Positions 36,053-45,532 of a stretch of 64,000 nucleotides of DNA are shown here, in pieces. The position numbers and the translations under genes are program-made. Positions within the stretch are counted from its first letter, which is position 1. Each line of letters begins with the position of its first letter. This stretch comes from Plantactinospora mayteni (GTDB taxonomy: Bacteria > Actinomycetota > Actinomycetes > Mycobacteriales > Micromonosporaceae). The stretch covers positions 62,001-126,000 of the forward strand of contig NZ_BONX01000035.1 in assembly GCF_016862935.1 (NCBI RefSeq). Direction: 5' to 3'. A model generated the notes under the pieces. The model saw only the letters and a program-made list of their open reading frames with translations, was not told where the DNA came from and ran no database searches.

Positions 36053-37677
36053 TGGGGCAATTCACCGGCACCGGCCGGCTCGTCCGGCTCGCGCTGCGCC
36101 GGGACCGCATCCAGTTGCCGCTCTGGATCCTCGGCACGGCGCTCGTGGTCTTCTCCATGAAGAGCGCCGTGGTGGGACAGTTCCCGACGGAGAAGGACCG
36201 ACTCGGGGCGCTGCGCGCCGTCGTGGACACCCCCGCGATCCTCATGTTCCGTAACTCCCCGACCGGACTCAGCGACGGCGACATGCTGGCCTTCGGGGCC
36301 CTCACCTTCATCGCCGTGGTGGTCGGCTTCATGAGCACCCTCGCGGTGGTCCGGCACACCCGGCAGAACGAGGAGACTGGCCGGACCGAGATGATCGGTT
36401 CGATGGCGGTCGGCCGGCGTGCCCCGCTGACCGCGGCGATGATCGTCGTGACCGGCGCCAACCTGGTGCTGGCCGTACTGAGCACGCTCGCCCTCATCGC
36501 CAGCGACCTGCCGACCGCCGGGTCGCTCGCGTTCGGGCTCGGGCTCGGTGCCGCCGGCCTGACCTTCGCGGCCATCGCGGCGGTCGCCGCGCAGATCGTC
36601 GAGGGTGCGCGATCGGCGAACGGGATCGCCGCCTCCGCGATCGGCGCGGCCTACCTGCTGCGCGGGGTCGGCGACGCGTTCGGCGAGGTCCAGCCGGACG
36701 GTTACACCATGACGACGGCCTGGCCGACCTGGCTCTCCCCGATCGGCTGGGCGACGCTGATGAAGCCGTACGCCGGCAACCGTTGGTGGCTGCTCGTGCT
36801 CCCGGTGCTGCTGTTCGTCGTCCTGCTCTGGCTGGCCTTCGCGCTGGCCGATCGCCGGGACATCGGCATGGGCATGATCGCGGCACGTCGCGGGCCGGCC
36901 CGGGCCGTGCCCAGGCTACTCAGCCCGCTCGGCCTGGCCTGGCGACTCCAGCGGGCCACGCTGATCGGCTGGGCCGTCGCGTTCGGCGTGTTCGGGGCGC
37001 TCATCGGTTCCGTGGCCAGCGCGGCCAGCGAGGCGTTCGACGAGGGCACGGGGGCGGCCCGGACCCTCCGCGAACTCGGCGGCGACGGTGCGCTGACCGA
37101 TTCGTTCTACGCCGCCATGCTGACGATGGTCGGCGGGATGGCGGCCGCGTACGTGGTGCAGGCGATGCTGCGGGTCCGCGCCGAGGAGGCGGGCGGACGG
37201 GCGGAAGCGACCCTGGCCACCGGGGTCGGCCGGCTGCGCTGGTTGGGCAGCCACCTGGTCATCGCGGTGCTGGGCGCGATGTTCCTGCTGTTGTTCACCG
37301 GCCTCCTGGCGGGCCTGCTGGCGGGGCTGAACACCGACGACGTGGGTGGCGCGCTGGGCGACCTCGTCCCCGGCGCGGTGGCGCAGATGCCCGCGACGCT
37401 GATCATGATCGGGTACGTCGTGCTGGTCTTCGGGCTGGTGCCCCGGCTGGCCGGGGCGCTCGGCTGGCTCGGGCTCGGCGTCGCCGTGGCTTTCGGCCAG
37501 TTCGGCGAGCTGCTGAACCTACCCCAGGCGGTGATGGACATTTCACCGTTCAGCCACGTACCGGCGCTGCCGGTCGCCGAGGCCACCGCGACCCCGCTGG
37601 TGATGCTGGCCGTCGTGGCGGTGCTGCTGGGCGGCGCCGGAGTGGCCCTGTTCCGGCGGCGCGACCTGGCGCTCTGA
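36052..37677 (+). CDS. ABC-2-type exporter permease (tetronasin-resistance type)
   Basis: A 541-residue permease with about twelve helices in two halves (LPLWILGTALVVFSMKSAV at the start; LLGGAGVALFRRRDLAL at the end). The topology and the paired ATPase resemble tetronasin/multidrug exporters of actinomycetes. ATG 36052 overlaps the ATPase stop (TGATG). It probably confers intrinsic resistance to a lipophilic antibiotic; substrate unknown. A hairpin follows the stop. Confidence 0.88.
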   Translation: MGQFTGTGRLVRLALRRDRIQLPLWILGTALVVFSMKSAVVGQFPTEKDRLGALRAVVDTPAILMFRNSPTGLSDGDMLAFGALTFIAVVVGFMSTLAVVRHTRQNEETGRTEMIGSMAVGRRAPLTAAMIVVTGANLVLAVLSTLALIASDLPTAGSLAFGLGLGAAGLTFAAIAAVAAQIVEGARSANGIAASAIGAAYLLRGVGDAFGEVQPDGYTMTTAWPTWLSPIGWATLMKPYAGNRWWLLVLPVLLFVVLLWLAFALADRRDIGMGMIAARRGPARAVPRLLSPLGLAWRLQRATLIGWAVAFGVFGALIGSVASAASEAFDEGTGAARTLRELGGDGALTDSFYAAMLTMVGGMAAAYVVQAMLRVRAEEAGGRAEATLATGVGRLRWLGSHLVIAVLGAMFLLLFTGLLAGLLAGLNTDDVGGALGDLVPGAVAQMPATLIMIGYVVLVFGLVPRLAGALGWLGLGVAVAFGQFGELLNLPQAVMDISPFSHVPALPVAEATATPLVMLAVVAVLLGGAGVALFRRRDLAL

Positions 37678-37712
37678 CCCGTAGCGTCCGGCCGGCAGCC
37701 GGTACCCCGTCC

Positions 37713-37744
37713 CTCCAGCCGCGCCTCGACGGGCGCGGCTGGAG
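37713..37744 (+). terminator. Hairpin after the ABC permease
   Basis: CTCCAGCCGCGCC (37713-37725) pairs perfectly with GGCGCGGCTGGAG (37732-37744) around a six-base loop. No T-run follows, as is common in high-GC actinomycetes. Confidence 0.7.
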
Positions 37745-37811
37745 CCGTTGGCCTGCTCACGCGATGTTGAGGCACAATTACACGATCTTCAGAAACTAGC
37801 GAAGGACGGAA

Positions 37812-38312
37812 ATGACGCGAATCGAGGTTCCGCGGGACGAGGAGGCCGTACGCCGCTTCGTCGAGCAGTTCGCGTTGTCCTTCAGCGATGTCGGCGTACC
37901 CCGGATGGCGGCCCGGGTGCTGGGCGCCCTGATGGTGACCGACGAGCCCGGGCTCACCGCCGGGGAGATCGCCGAGCGGCTGGGCGTCAGCGCCGCCGCG
38001 ATCTCCGGCGCACTGCGCTATCTGCTGCACGTCAACCTGGTGCTGCGGGAGCCGGTGCCGAACTCCCGGCGGGACCGCTACCACGCCCCGGACGACATCT
38101 GGTATACGGCGGCGGTGCAGAGCGGGGTCTACCAGAAACTCGGCGAAATGATGCACCAGGGCGTACTCGCGGTCGGCGGCGACGCGTCACCGGCCGGTAC
38201 CCGGATGGCCGATATGCGGGACTTCCTGTTCTTCGTCCAGGACGAGATGGCCGCGCTCGTGGAGCGGTGGAACGAGACCCGGCAGCGCAAGCACGAGGAG
38301 CGGGCCGGCTGA
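37812..38312 (+). CDS. GbsR/MarR-family transcriptional regulator
   Basis: A 166-residue winged-helix protein with AGEIAERLGVSAAAISGALRYL as recognition helix and a wing VPNSRRDRYHAPDD, followed by a C-terminal helical dimer region (QDEMAALVERWNETRQRK). GbsR-like regulators commonly sit next to the tetronasin-type exporter genes they repress. ATG 37812 follows GAAGGA. Likely ligand: the exporter substrate. Confidence 0.87.
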   Translation: MTRIEVPRDEEAVRRFVEQFALSFSDVGVPRMAARVLGALMVTDEPGLTAGEIAERLGVSAAAISGALRYLLHVNLVLREPVPNSRRDRYHAPDDIWYTAAVQSGVYQKLGEMMHQGVLAVGGDASPAGTRMADMRDFLFFVQDEMAALVERWNETRQRKHEERAG

Positions 38313-38566
38313 CTCCGCCGGGCGGACATCACCTGCCCCCCGCCTCCCCGGCGCCACTCTCCTAAGTGGTCACACGCCGAGCGTTTACGCTGGTCGGATG
38401 CCCCGGCCTGTCCGTGATTTGTCTGTGCGAGCAGATGTCTCATGACCGGTACGTCTGTAACATGAGTGATATCCGGGGTGACCGAGTCCGTCGATCATTC
38501 GGCCTGGCGACCCGGCCGGCGGTCTGGGGACTCCGCCGGACTCTCCTCAGGTCACGCCCAGCGGTC

Positions 38567-39220
38567 TCAGGCCACGCCCACCGGCCGGAACTGCACGCTG
38601 ACCCGGGGACCCACCGGCCGGGAGGTCTTCGGGACGGCGTGCTCCCAGGTGCGTTGACAGGAGCCGCCCATCACGACGAGGTCGCCGTGCCCGAGCGGGA
38701 AGCGCAGGCTCGGCCCGCCACCGCGCGGGCGCAGCAGCAGCGGCCGGGGTGAGCCGAAGGAGACGATCGCGACCATGGTGTCCTCGCGGGCCGAGCGGCC
38801 GTGCGTGTCACCGTGCCAGGCGACGCTGTCCCGCCCGTCGCGGTAGAGACACATCCCGGCGGTGACGAACGGCTCGCCCAACTCGTCGGCGTAGTGCCGG
38901 GTGAGCCGCCGCCGGGCGGCGCCGAGCACCGGGTGCGGGAGCGGCTCGTCGCCGGCGTACCAGCGGAGCAGCCGGGGGACGTCGACCACGCCGTCGTACA
39001 TCCGGCGGCGCTCGGCCTGCCAGTCGACCTCGTCGAGCAGGGTGCGGAGTACGGCGTCGGAGCCCCGGACCCAGCCGGGCAGGTGGTCGACCCAGGCACC
39101 GGCACTCAGCTCGTGCCGACGGAGTGCTCCGGCGAGCGGACCGAGCGCGGCACCGTCCCCGGCGATCCCGTCGCCGCTGGCGAGATCCAGCATCGAGGGC
39201 TGGTAGGCGCCGGACGTCAT
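38567..39220 (-). CDS. alkB: AlkB-like 2-oxoglutarate/Fe(II) dioxygenase (DNA repair)
   Basis: A 217-residue AlkB-family protein. Iron ligands HxD in SVAWHGDTHGRS and the distal His in QRTWEHAVPKT are present, with the 2-oxoglutarate Arg in RVSVQFRPV. The nucleotide-recognition part is MYDGVVDVPRLLRWYAGDE. It should remove alkyl lesions from DNA (or RNA) bases. ATG 39220. It stands alone between two regulators on the opposite strand; no Ada box is evident. Confidence 0.92.
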   Translation of the reverse strand: MTSGAYQPSMLDLASGDGIAGDGAALGPLAGALRRHELSAGAWVDHLPGWVRGSDAVLRTLLDEVDWQAERRRMYDGVVDVPRLLRWYAGDEPLPHPVLGAARRRLTRHYADELGEPFVTAGMCLYRDGRDSVAWHGDTHGRSAREDTMVAIVSFGSPRPLLLRPRGGGPSLRFPLGHGDLVVMGGSCQRTWEHAVPKTSRPVGPRVSVQFRPVGVA

Positions 39221-39269
39221 GGGCTCATGCTAGCCCCGCTCGAACGCACGTACGATCGTGCCGGGGTAT

Positions 39270-39295
39270 TTACTCAGTAACTACTTATCGAGTAA
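39270..39295. promoter_or_regulatory. PadR-type operator upstream of the second padR gene
   Basis: TTACTC (39270-39275) and GAGTAA (39290-39295) form an inverted repeat, with further direct AGTAA words between them. It ends nine bases before the padR start codon, so it overlaps the promoter or leader and suits autorepression. Confidence 0.6.
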
Positions 39296-39304
39296 GTTGG
39301 CCGC

Positions 39305-39928
39305 ATGCAGCGGAACGCGGTGCGCTGGGGGCTGCTCGCCCTCTTCGCGGACGGACCCAAGTACGGCTACCAGCTCAGGACCGAGTTCGACGCCCGTACC
39401 GGCGGGACCTGGGCACTCAACGTCGGCCAGCTCTACACCACGCTGGAGCGCCTGGACCGGGACGGCCTGGTCGAGGCGGTCGGCACCAACGACGAGGGGC
39501 GGACCATCTACGCCATCACCGACCGGGGCCGGACGGCCCTGGCCGAGTGGTTCGCCACCCCGGTCACCGACACCGAACGCCCGCGTAGCGAGCTGGCCAT
39601 CAAACTCGGCATGGCGGCGGCCACCGCCGGTGTCGACGTGGCCGCCGTCGTGCAGGCCCAGCGCACCGAGTCGATGCGGCAGATGCGCGACCTCACCGAC
39701 CTGCGCCGGCGGGCCGACCAGCAGGACGACCTCGCCTGGCTGCTCCTCCTCGACCACCTGGTGTTCGGGTTGGAGAGCGAGATCCGCTGGCTCGACCACG
39801 TGGAGGCGACCGTGCTGCGCCGGCGCACCCGACGGCCCGGCCCGACCCCGGCCGGCACCCGGGCGGCGGGGCAGACCTCCGGCACCCCGGCGGCCGGAGA
39901 GCCGGACGCGACGGAGGCGGTCCGGTGA
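39305..39928 (+). CDS. PadR-family transcriptional regulator (second module)
   Basis: A 207-residue PadR protein: winged helix LLALFADGPKYGYQLRTEF, TLERLDRDGLVE, and the DUF4180-like C-terminal helices (QRTESMRQMRDLTDLRRRAD). It should repress the ABC operon that follows; its stop overlaps the ATPase GTG. The Arg/Pro/Gly tail is shorter than in the first PadR and has no tandem repeats. ATG 39305 directly follows the operator. Confidence 0.92.
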   Translation: MQRNAVRWGLLALFADGPKYGYQLRTEFDARTGGTWALNVGQLYTTLERLDRDGLVEAVGTNDEGRTIYAITDRGRTALAEWFATPVTDTERPRSELAIKLGMAAATAGVDVAAVVQAQRTESMRQMRDLTDLRRRADQQDDLAWLLLLDHLVFGLESEIRWLDHVEATVLRRRTRRPGPTPAGTRAAGQTSGTPAAGEPDATEAVR

Positions 39929-40647
39929 GCGAGGTCGTGCTTCGGTTCACCGACGTCTGCCGGACGTACCGGTCCGGCGACACCGACGTACAAGCGCTGG
40001 ACGGGGTGAGCTTCGAGGTCGAGGCGGGCGAACTGGTCGCCGTGATGGGGCCGTCCGGCTCCGGCAAGTCGACCCTGCTCGCCCTGGCCGGCGGGCTGGA
40101 CACGCCGACCCGGGGCGCCGTCGAGGTCTCCGGCGTCGACCTCGACGGGCTGGACGCCGCCGGCCTGGCCCGACTGCGCCGGGACCGGATCGGGTACGTC
40201 TTCCAGGATCTCAACCTGGTCACCGACCTGACCGCGGCGGAGAACGTCGCGCTGCCCCGGGAACTCGCTGGGCTCTCGGCCCGGGCCGCCCGCCGGGAGG
40301 CGATCACCGCGCTGACCCGGGTCGGCCTCGGTGACCTCGCGCAGCGCTTTCCGGACCAGCTCTCCGGCGGACAGCAGCAGCGCGTCGCGATCGCCCGGGC
40401 GCTGATCGGCGAGCGCCGACTGCTGCTCGCCGACGAGCCCACCGGCGCGCTCGACTCGCAGACCGGCGAGGCGGTGCTCTCGGTGCTCCGGGCACAGGTC
40501 GAGGCGGGCGCCGCAGGGGTGCTGGTCACCCACGAGCCCCGGTACGCCGGCTGGGCCGACCGCACGATCTTCCTGCGCGACGGCCGGCTGGTCGACTCCA
40601 CCGGCCCACGCCGCACCCCCGAGCAGTTGCTGGGCGGGCGGGCATGA
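39925..40647 (+). CDS. MacB-type ABC transporter ATP-binding protein (second module)
   Basis: A 240-residue ATPase with Walker A GPSGSGKST, Q-loop YVFQDLNL, signature LSGGQQQRVAIARAL, Walker B LLLADEPTGALDS and LVTHEPRYAG. GTG 39925 overlaps the padR stop (GTGA). Works with the FtsX-like permease downstream, separated by 174 bases that contain two copies of a 27-base repeat. Confidence 0.93.
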   Translation: MSEVVLRFTDVCRTYRSGDTDVQALDGVSFEVEAGELVAVMGPSGSGKSTLLALAGGLDTPTRGAVEVSGVDLDGLDAAGLARLRRDRIGYVFQDLNLVTDLTAAENVALPRELAGLSARAARREAITALTRVGLGDLAQRFPDQLSGGQQQRVAIARALIGERRLLLADEPTGALDSQTGEAVLSVLRAQVEAGAAGVLVTHEPRYAGWADRTIFLRDGRLVDSTGPRRTPEQLLGGRA

Positions 40648-40748
40648 GCGAGCGATGCGAGCGAATCAGCCAGTTCAGCGCGTATGTGCCTCGTGGCGGC
40701 GCCGAGCGAAGTGGAGTGCCGGCATGAGCGGGCGTAGCGAGCGAATCA
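40642..40748 (+). repeat. Two copies of a 27-base repeat between ATPase and permease
   Basis: gcatgagcg-agcgatgcga-gcgaatca occurs at 40642-40668 and, with four differences, at 40722-40748. Each copy spans an ATG in GCATGAGCG context. From memory, very similar short elements are scattered at gene starts across Micromonosporaceae genomes; this needs a genome search. Confidence 0.65.
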
Positions 40749-40821
40749 TCAGGCTCAGCAGGCGGTCCGGGTGCCGGGGGCGACGGGGTCCGGTCGACGG
40801 TCTGGCCGGCGAGGTGTCGGC

Positions 40822-43350
40822 GTGACCGGGGAGTGGCGCGGCTCGTGGCGTACCGCGACGCGGATCGCCCGCCGGTCCGCCCGGCGTAACCGGGGGCGCA
40901 GCGCACTGATCCTGCTGATGCTCTTCCTCCCCGGGTACGCCGCCACCCTGCTGGTGGTCTCCTGGGCGAACGTGGCGGGTCTGGACCGGAGCGTCGAGTA
41001 CCGGATCGGCGCCGCCGACCTGCTGCTGGCGGCGAAGCCGGACGAACTGGCCCGGGTCGCCGGCACCCTGCCGCCGGGCAGCCGCACCGTGCCGCTCGGC
41101 ACCGGCCGTACCGTGGTCTCGCTGCCCGGCGGCGGTCTGGCCGGCTACGAGTACGAGGCCACGGACCCGACTGATCCGCTCAACCGGGGCCGGTACGTCC
41201 TCCGGGCCGGTGTCCCGCCCCGGGCTGCCGCCGAGGTCGCGCTCACCCGTGCCCTGGCCGACCGGCTCGGTGCGCGGCTCGGCGCCGAGATCGAGGCCGG
41301 AATGCCGCAGCGCCGGCTGACCGTCGTCGGGATCGTCGACCTGAGCCGGTCACTCAAGCTCGCCGCCCTGGTGGTGCCGCCCGACACGAGCCTGTCCAGC
41401 GGCGTGAGCCGCAGCCTGCTGGTCGACGTGGCCGGTGACCCGGCGGCCTGGGTACGCCCACCGGTCGGGCCCGCCGAGGTGATCGAGTACCCGAACGGCG
41501 GCAGCATCGGCCTGGGGCAGAACTACTCGGTGACGGATCGGGAGGCGCTCGCCCCGACCCCGCAGTCCCGGGCGTTGCAGGCCGGCGCGACCGCGCTGGT
41601 GGTCAGCTTCGCCGCCGCCCAGGTGGTGCTGCTCAGCGGTGCCGCGTTCCTGGTCGGCGCGCGGCGGCAACGGCGGGAACTCGCCCTGGTCGCGGCGGCC
41701 GGCGGCAGCCCCCGGCAGGTGGCCAGGATCGTGCTGGCCGGCGGGCTGCTGCTCGGTGCCGTCGCGGCGGGCGCCGGAGTCGGCCTCGGACTGGCCACCT
41801 TCGCCCTGGTCGGCCCGACCGTCGAACGGATCGCCGACCACCCGATCGTCGACGTCGGCATCCCGTACGGGTCGGTCCTCCTGGTGGGCGCGCTGACCGT
41901 CGTGATCGGACTGGCCGCCGCGTACCTGCCGGCCCGGTCCGCCGGCCGGACGTCGGTCCGGGACGCGCTCGGCGGCCTGCGCCTGCGACCCGGTGCGGAT
42001 CTCGGCTGGCTGGCCGTCGGGCTCGCGCTGCTCGCCGGCGGTGCCGCGATCCTGCGGTACTCGGCGCACCCGGACGGGCGGATCGAGTTGATCGCGGCCG
42101 GCGGGGTGATCCTGCTGGTCGGCGTCGCCGCCACCGCACCGGCCCTGGTCCGCGGTGTCGGGCGGATCGCCCCGCTGCTGCCGCTGGCCGCACGGCTCGC
42201 CCTGCGGCACGCCGCCCGGCACCACGTGCGTACCGCGGCGGCGGTCGTCGCGGTCGGGGCCGCCGTCGCCGGCAGCGTGGCGTTGACCCTGGTCGGCGCC
42301 GCGCGGGGCGAGGCCGCGGCGGTCTGGCGGGACGCCCGCGACGGGCAGATCCTGTTGCCCGCCGAGGCGGCGACCACGCTCGGCCCGGACGGGATCGGGC
42401 GGTTCGCCGCCACCCTGCCGGCCCGGAGCGCGGTCGCGCTGCGTACGGCGACCGACCCGGAGCGGCCGGGAACCAGCGTGGTCCTGCCCGGGGCACCGGC
42501 CGTCGGGGTGCGGGACGGCGCCATGTCCGTCGCCAGCCAGCAGTACGGCATCGCGGTCGGTGGGGCGGAGACGATCCGCGCCGTCACCGCCCGGGAACCG
42601 ACCACGGCGGAACTCGCCGCCCTCCGGGACGGCGCGGCCGTGCTGTTCAACGACGCCCTGGCGGTGGACGGCCGGGTGGCGATCAGGGCGGGCGAGGACG
42701 GGCCGGAGGCGGTGCCGGCGGTGGTGGCGGTCCGCGGCGAGTACTTCCAGGACCTGCCCGGAATCCTCATCTCCGAGGCCACGGCCCGCCGGGTCGGGCT
42801 GGCGGTCAGCCCGGGGAAGCTGCTGGTGGACACCGTCCGGACACCCCGGGCCGACGAGGTCGCCGCCGCGACCACTGTGCTGCTGCGGGCGCAACTCGCC
42901 GCCGCCCCGGTGCCGTCGGCACCGTTGGCCGTCGAGCCGGCGGCGGTGCGGCAGACCGCGCCGGAGGCGACCCGGACGATGTTCTACCTGCTCGTGGCGG
43001 TGAGCGCGGTGGTGACCGTGGCGGCGAGCATCGTCGCGGTCGGGCTGGCCACGGCCGAGATGCGCGCCGACCTGAGCACGATGACCGCGGTGGGGGCCGG
43101 ACCTGGGACGGGGCGCCGGATCCGGGCCGGTCAGGCCGCCGTGGTGGTCGGGCTCGGTGCCCCGCTCGGCCTGCTCGCCGGTCTCGGCCCCGCCGCCGGG
43201 TACGTCGCGTTCAACAGCGCGGCCGACTGGCACACCCCGTGGGGCCGGCTGCTGCTGGTCGTGCTGGTCCCGCCGGTCGTCGCCACCCTGCTGGCCGGCA
43301 CCCTCGTCCGAACCCGGGTCCGGACCCGGCTGGTCCGCCGACCGGGCTGA
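40822..43350 (+). CDS. FtsX-like ABC transporter permease (second module)
   Basis: An 842-residue permease with an N-terminal helix ([20 protein letters not shown]), a large extracytoplasmic domain, a central group of helices ([18 protein letters not shown] marks the FtsX loop), a second extracytoplasmic part and four C-terminal helices. Architecture matches the first module. GTG 40822 follows GAGGTG; upstream in-frame sequence lies in the repeat-containing spacer. Substrate unknown. Confidence 0.88.
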   Translation: MTGEWRGSWRTATRIARRSARRNRGRSALILLMLFLPGYAATLLVVSWANVAGLDRSVEYRIGAADLLLAAKPDELARVAGTLPPGSRTVPLGTGRTVVSLPGGGLAGYEYEATDPTDPLNRGRYVLRAGVPPRAAAEVALTRALADRLGARLGAEIEAGMPQRRLTVVGIVDLSRSLKLAALVVPPDTSLSSGVSRSLLVDVAGDPAAWVRPPVGPAEVIEYPNGGSIGLGQNYSVTDREALAPTPQSRALQAGATALVVSFAAAQVVLLSGAAFLVGARRQRRELALVAAAGGSPRQVARIVLAGGLLLGAVAAGAGVGLGLATFALVGPTVERIADHPIVDVGIPYGSVLLVGALTVVIGLAAAYLPARSAGRTSVRDALGGLRLRPGADLGWLAVGLALLAGGAAILRYSAHPDGRIELIAAGGVILLVGVAATAPALVRGVGRIAPLLPLAARLALRHAARHHVRTAAAVVAVGAAVAGSVALTLVGAARGEAAAVWRDARDGQILLPAEAATTLGPDGIGRFAATLPARSAVALRTATDPERPGTSVVLPGAPAVGVRDGAMSVASQQYGIAVGGAETIRAVTAREPTTAELAALRDGAAVLFNDALAVDGRVAIRAGEDGPEAVPAVVAVRGEYFQDLPGILISEATARRVGLAVSPGKLLVDTVRTPRADEVAAATTVLLRAQLAAAPVPSAPLAVEPAAVRQTAPEATRTMFYLLVAVSAVVTVAASIVAVGLATAEMRADLSTMTAVGAGPGTGRRIRAGQAAVVVGLGAPLGLLAGLGPAAGYVAFNSAADWHTPWGRLLLVVLVPPVVATLLAGTLVRTRVRTRLVRRPG

Positions 43351-43573
43351 CCACCGGCCGAGGGCACCAGGCGCTCCAGCGTCGCGTCCCGGGTGGCGGC
43401 GGGGCGGGGACGACCGCCGACCGGTCGGGGCGGCGCGGAACGGGGGCGGCCGGTGGCAGTACCGGCCGGTCCGCGGGACCCGACGGGTGGGGCGCCGGGC
43501 GGTCCGGGCCGTCCTGACAGAATGTCGGGGCAGCAGCCCGGACCGCCCGGACAGACGTGAGGAGACACCTGTC

Positions 43574-45400
43574 GTGATCCGTACCCAAGACGCCGGCACC
43601 CTGCGCGCGCCCGATGCCGGCCGCACGGTGACCCTCGCCGGTTGGGTCGCCCGCCGGCGGGACCACGGCGGAGTCATCTTCGTCGACCTGCGGGACGCCT
43701 CCGGCGTCGTGCAGGTGGTCTTCCGCGAGGGGATGGATTCGGCGCACGCGCTGCGCAACGAGTTCTGCGTACAGGTCACCGGCGAGGTGACCCGCCGGCC
43801 CGAGGGCAACGACAACCCCGAGCTGGCCACCGGCGAGATCGAGGTGACGGTCGACCAACTGGAGATCCTCTCCGAGGCGGCACCGCTGCCGCTGCCGGTG
43901 GACGACCAGGTGGAGGCCGGCGACGACGTACGCCTCAAATACCGCTACCTCGACCTGCGGCGCAGCGGCCCGGCGAAGGCGATGCGGCTGCGCTCGACGG
44001 CCAACCAGCTCGCCCGGGGCGTGCTGCACGCCCGCGACTTCCTGGAGATCGAGACGCCGACCCTGACCCGGTCGACGCCGGAGGGCGCCCGCGACTTCCT
44101 GGTCCCGGTACGCCTCCAGCCCGGCACCTGGTACGCCCTGCCGCAGTCCCCGCAGCTCTTCAAGCAGTTGCTGATGGTCGGCGGGATGGAGCGCTATTAC
44201 CAGATCGCCCGCTGCTACCGGGACGAGGACTTCCGGGCCGACCGGCAGCCGGAGTTCACCCAGCTCGACATCGAAATGTCGTTCGTCACCGAGGACGACG
44301 TGATCGACCTCGGCGAGGAGATCGTCGCCACCCTCTGGCGGGAGCTGGCCGGGCACGAGATCAGCCGGCCGATTCCCCGGATCACCTGGCACGACGCCAT
44401 GGACCGGTACGGCTCCGACAAGCCCGACCTGCGCTACGGCGTCGAGCTGACCGAGCTGACCGACTACCTGCGCGGTACCGAGTTCCGGGTCTTCGCCGGG
44501 GCGATCGACGCCGGTGGCTACGTCGGTGCGGTGGTGATGCCGGGCGGTGCCGGGCAGAGCCGCAAGGAGTTGGACGGCTGGCAGGACTGGGCGAAGGCAC
44601 GCGGCGCCCGTGGCCTGGCGTACGTGGTGCTGGACGCCGAGTCCGGCGAGGCCCGGGGGCCGGTGGCCAAGAACCTGTCGGCCGAGCACCTGGCCGGGCT
44701 GGCCGACGCGGTCGGGGCGAAGCCGGGCGACGCGGTCTTCTTCGCCGCGAGCGCGCAGCGGCGGGAGGCACAGGAGCTGCTCGGTGCGGCCCGGATCGAG
44801 ATCGCCAGGCGGGCCGGCCTGGTCGACGAGAGCGCCTGGGCGTTCTGCTGGGTGGTCGACGCGCCGATGTTCGAGCCGGCCTCCGACCAGGAGAACGGCA
44901 GGGCGGGCGGCTGGACCGCCGTGCACCACCCGTTCACCTCGCCGAACGCCGACTGGGTGGACCGGTTCGAGGAGGCGCCGGACCGCGCGCTGGCGTACGC
45001 GTACGACATCGTCTGCAACGGCAACGAGATCGGCGGTGGCTCGATCCGTATCCACCGGGGCGACGTACAGCGTCGGGTCTTCGACCTGCTCGGGATCAGC
45101 CCGGAGGACGCGGCCGACAAGTTCGGCTTCCTGCTGGAGGCGTTCAAGTACGGGCCGCCGCCGCACGGCGGGATCGCGTTCGGCTGGGACCGGGTCTGCA
45201 TGCTGCTGGCCGGGGCCGACTCGATCCGCGAGGTGATCGCCTTCCCGAAGACCCGGGGTGGGTTCGACCCGCTGACCAGCGCGCCGACCCCGATCACCGG
45301 GCAGCAGCGGGCCGAGGCGGGCATCGACGCCAAGCCGAAGCCGGCGGCACCGGTGCACGGCGGCACCGCCGGGGTGGCCGCCCCGGTCGAGCCCTCCTGA
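43574..45400 (+). CDS. aspS: Aspartyl-tRNA synthetase (probably non-discriminating)
   Basis: A 608-residue bacterial-type class II synthetase: N-terminal OB anticodon domain ([19 protein letters not shown]), catalytic core with motif 2 ([19 protein letters not shown]), a GAD insertion and motif 3 ([15 protein letters not shown]). GTG 43574 follows GAGGAGA. Residue 31 is His in RRRDHGG; in studied enzymes His here (Leu in E. coli) goes with non-discriminating activity that also charges tRNA-Asn, needing GatCAB. A 35-residue Ala/Pro tail ends the protein. Confidence 0.95.
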   Translation: MIRTQDAGTLRAPDAGRTVTLAGWVARRRDHGGVIFVDLRDASGVVQVVFREGMDSAHALRNEFCVQVTGEVTRRPEGNDNPELATGEIEVTVDQLEILSEAAPLPLPVDDQVEAGDDVRLKYRYLDLRRSGPAKAMRLRSTANQLARGVLHARDFLEIETPTLTRSTPEGARDFLVPVRLQPGTWYALPQSPQLFKQLLMVGGMERYYQIARCYRDEDFRADRQPEFTQLDIEMSFVTEDDVIDLGEEIVATLWRELAGHEISRPIPRITWHDAMDRYGSDKPDLRYGVELTELTDYLRGTEFRVFAGAIDAGGYVGAVVMPGGAGQSRKELDGWQDWAKARGARGLAYVVLDAESGEARGPVAKNLSAEHLAGLADAVGAKPGDAVFFAASAQRREAQELLGAARIEIARRAGLVDESAWAFCWVVDAPMFEPASDQENGRAGGWTAVHHPFTSPNADWVDRFEEAPDRALAYAYDIVCNGNEIGGGSIRIHRGDVQRRVFDLLGISPEDAADKFGFLLEAFKYGPPPHGGIAFGWDRVCMLLAGADSIREVIAFPKTRGGFDPLTSAPTPITGQQRAEAGIDAKPKPAAPVHGGTAGVAAPVEPS

Positions 45401-45416
45401 GGCATCCGTCCGTTTT

Positions 45417-45442
45417 CCCGGGGCGCCGCGCGGCGTCCCGGG
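45417..45442. terminator. Hairpin downstream of aspS
   Basis: CCCGGGGCGCCG (45417-45428) pairs with CGGCGTCCCGGG (45431-45442) with one G-T pair. TTTT precedes it on the plus strand, which is better placed for the other strand; termination of aspS is still the simplest reading. Confidence 0.55.
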
Positions 45443-45532
45443 AGCCAACGGCCTCGGTCGGTGCGCCACGGCGATCCGGGGTGACCGGGGGTGGGCGGCA
45501 ATCGACTTGCTTCGGATGCTCATACTCGGTCC

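Noticed and set aside
38366-38752. Frame opening in the spacer before alkB
   Set aside because: It runs into the 3' end of alkB on the opposite strand, has low coding character and no ribosome site.
43211-45523. 770-residue open frame antisense to aspS
   Set aside because: aspS on the other strand has every family motif; the antisense product has none.
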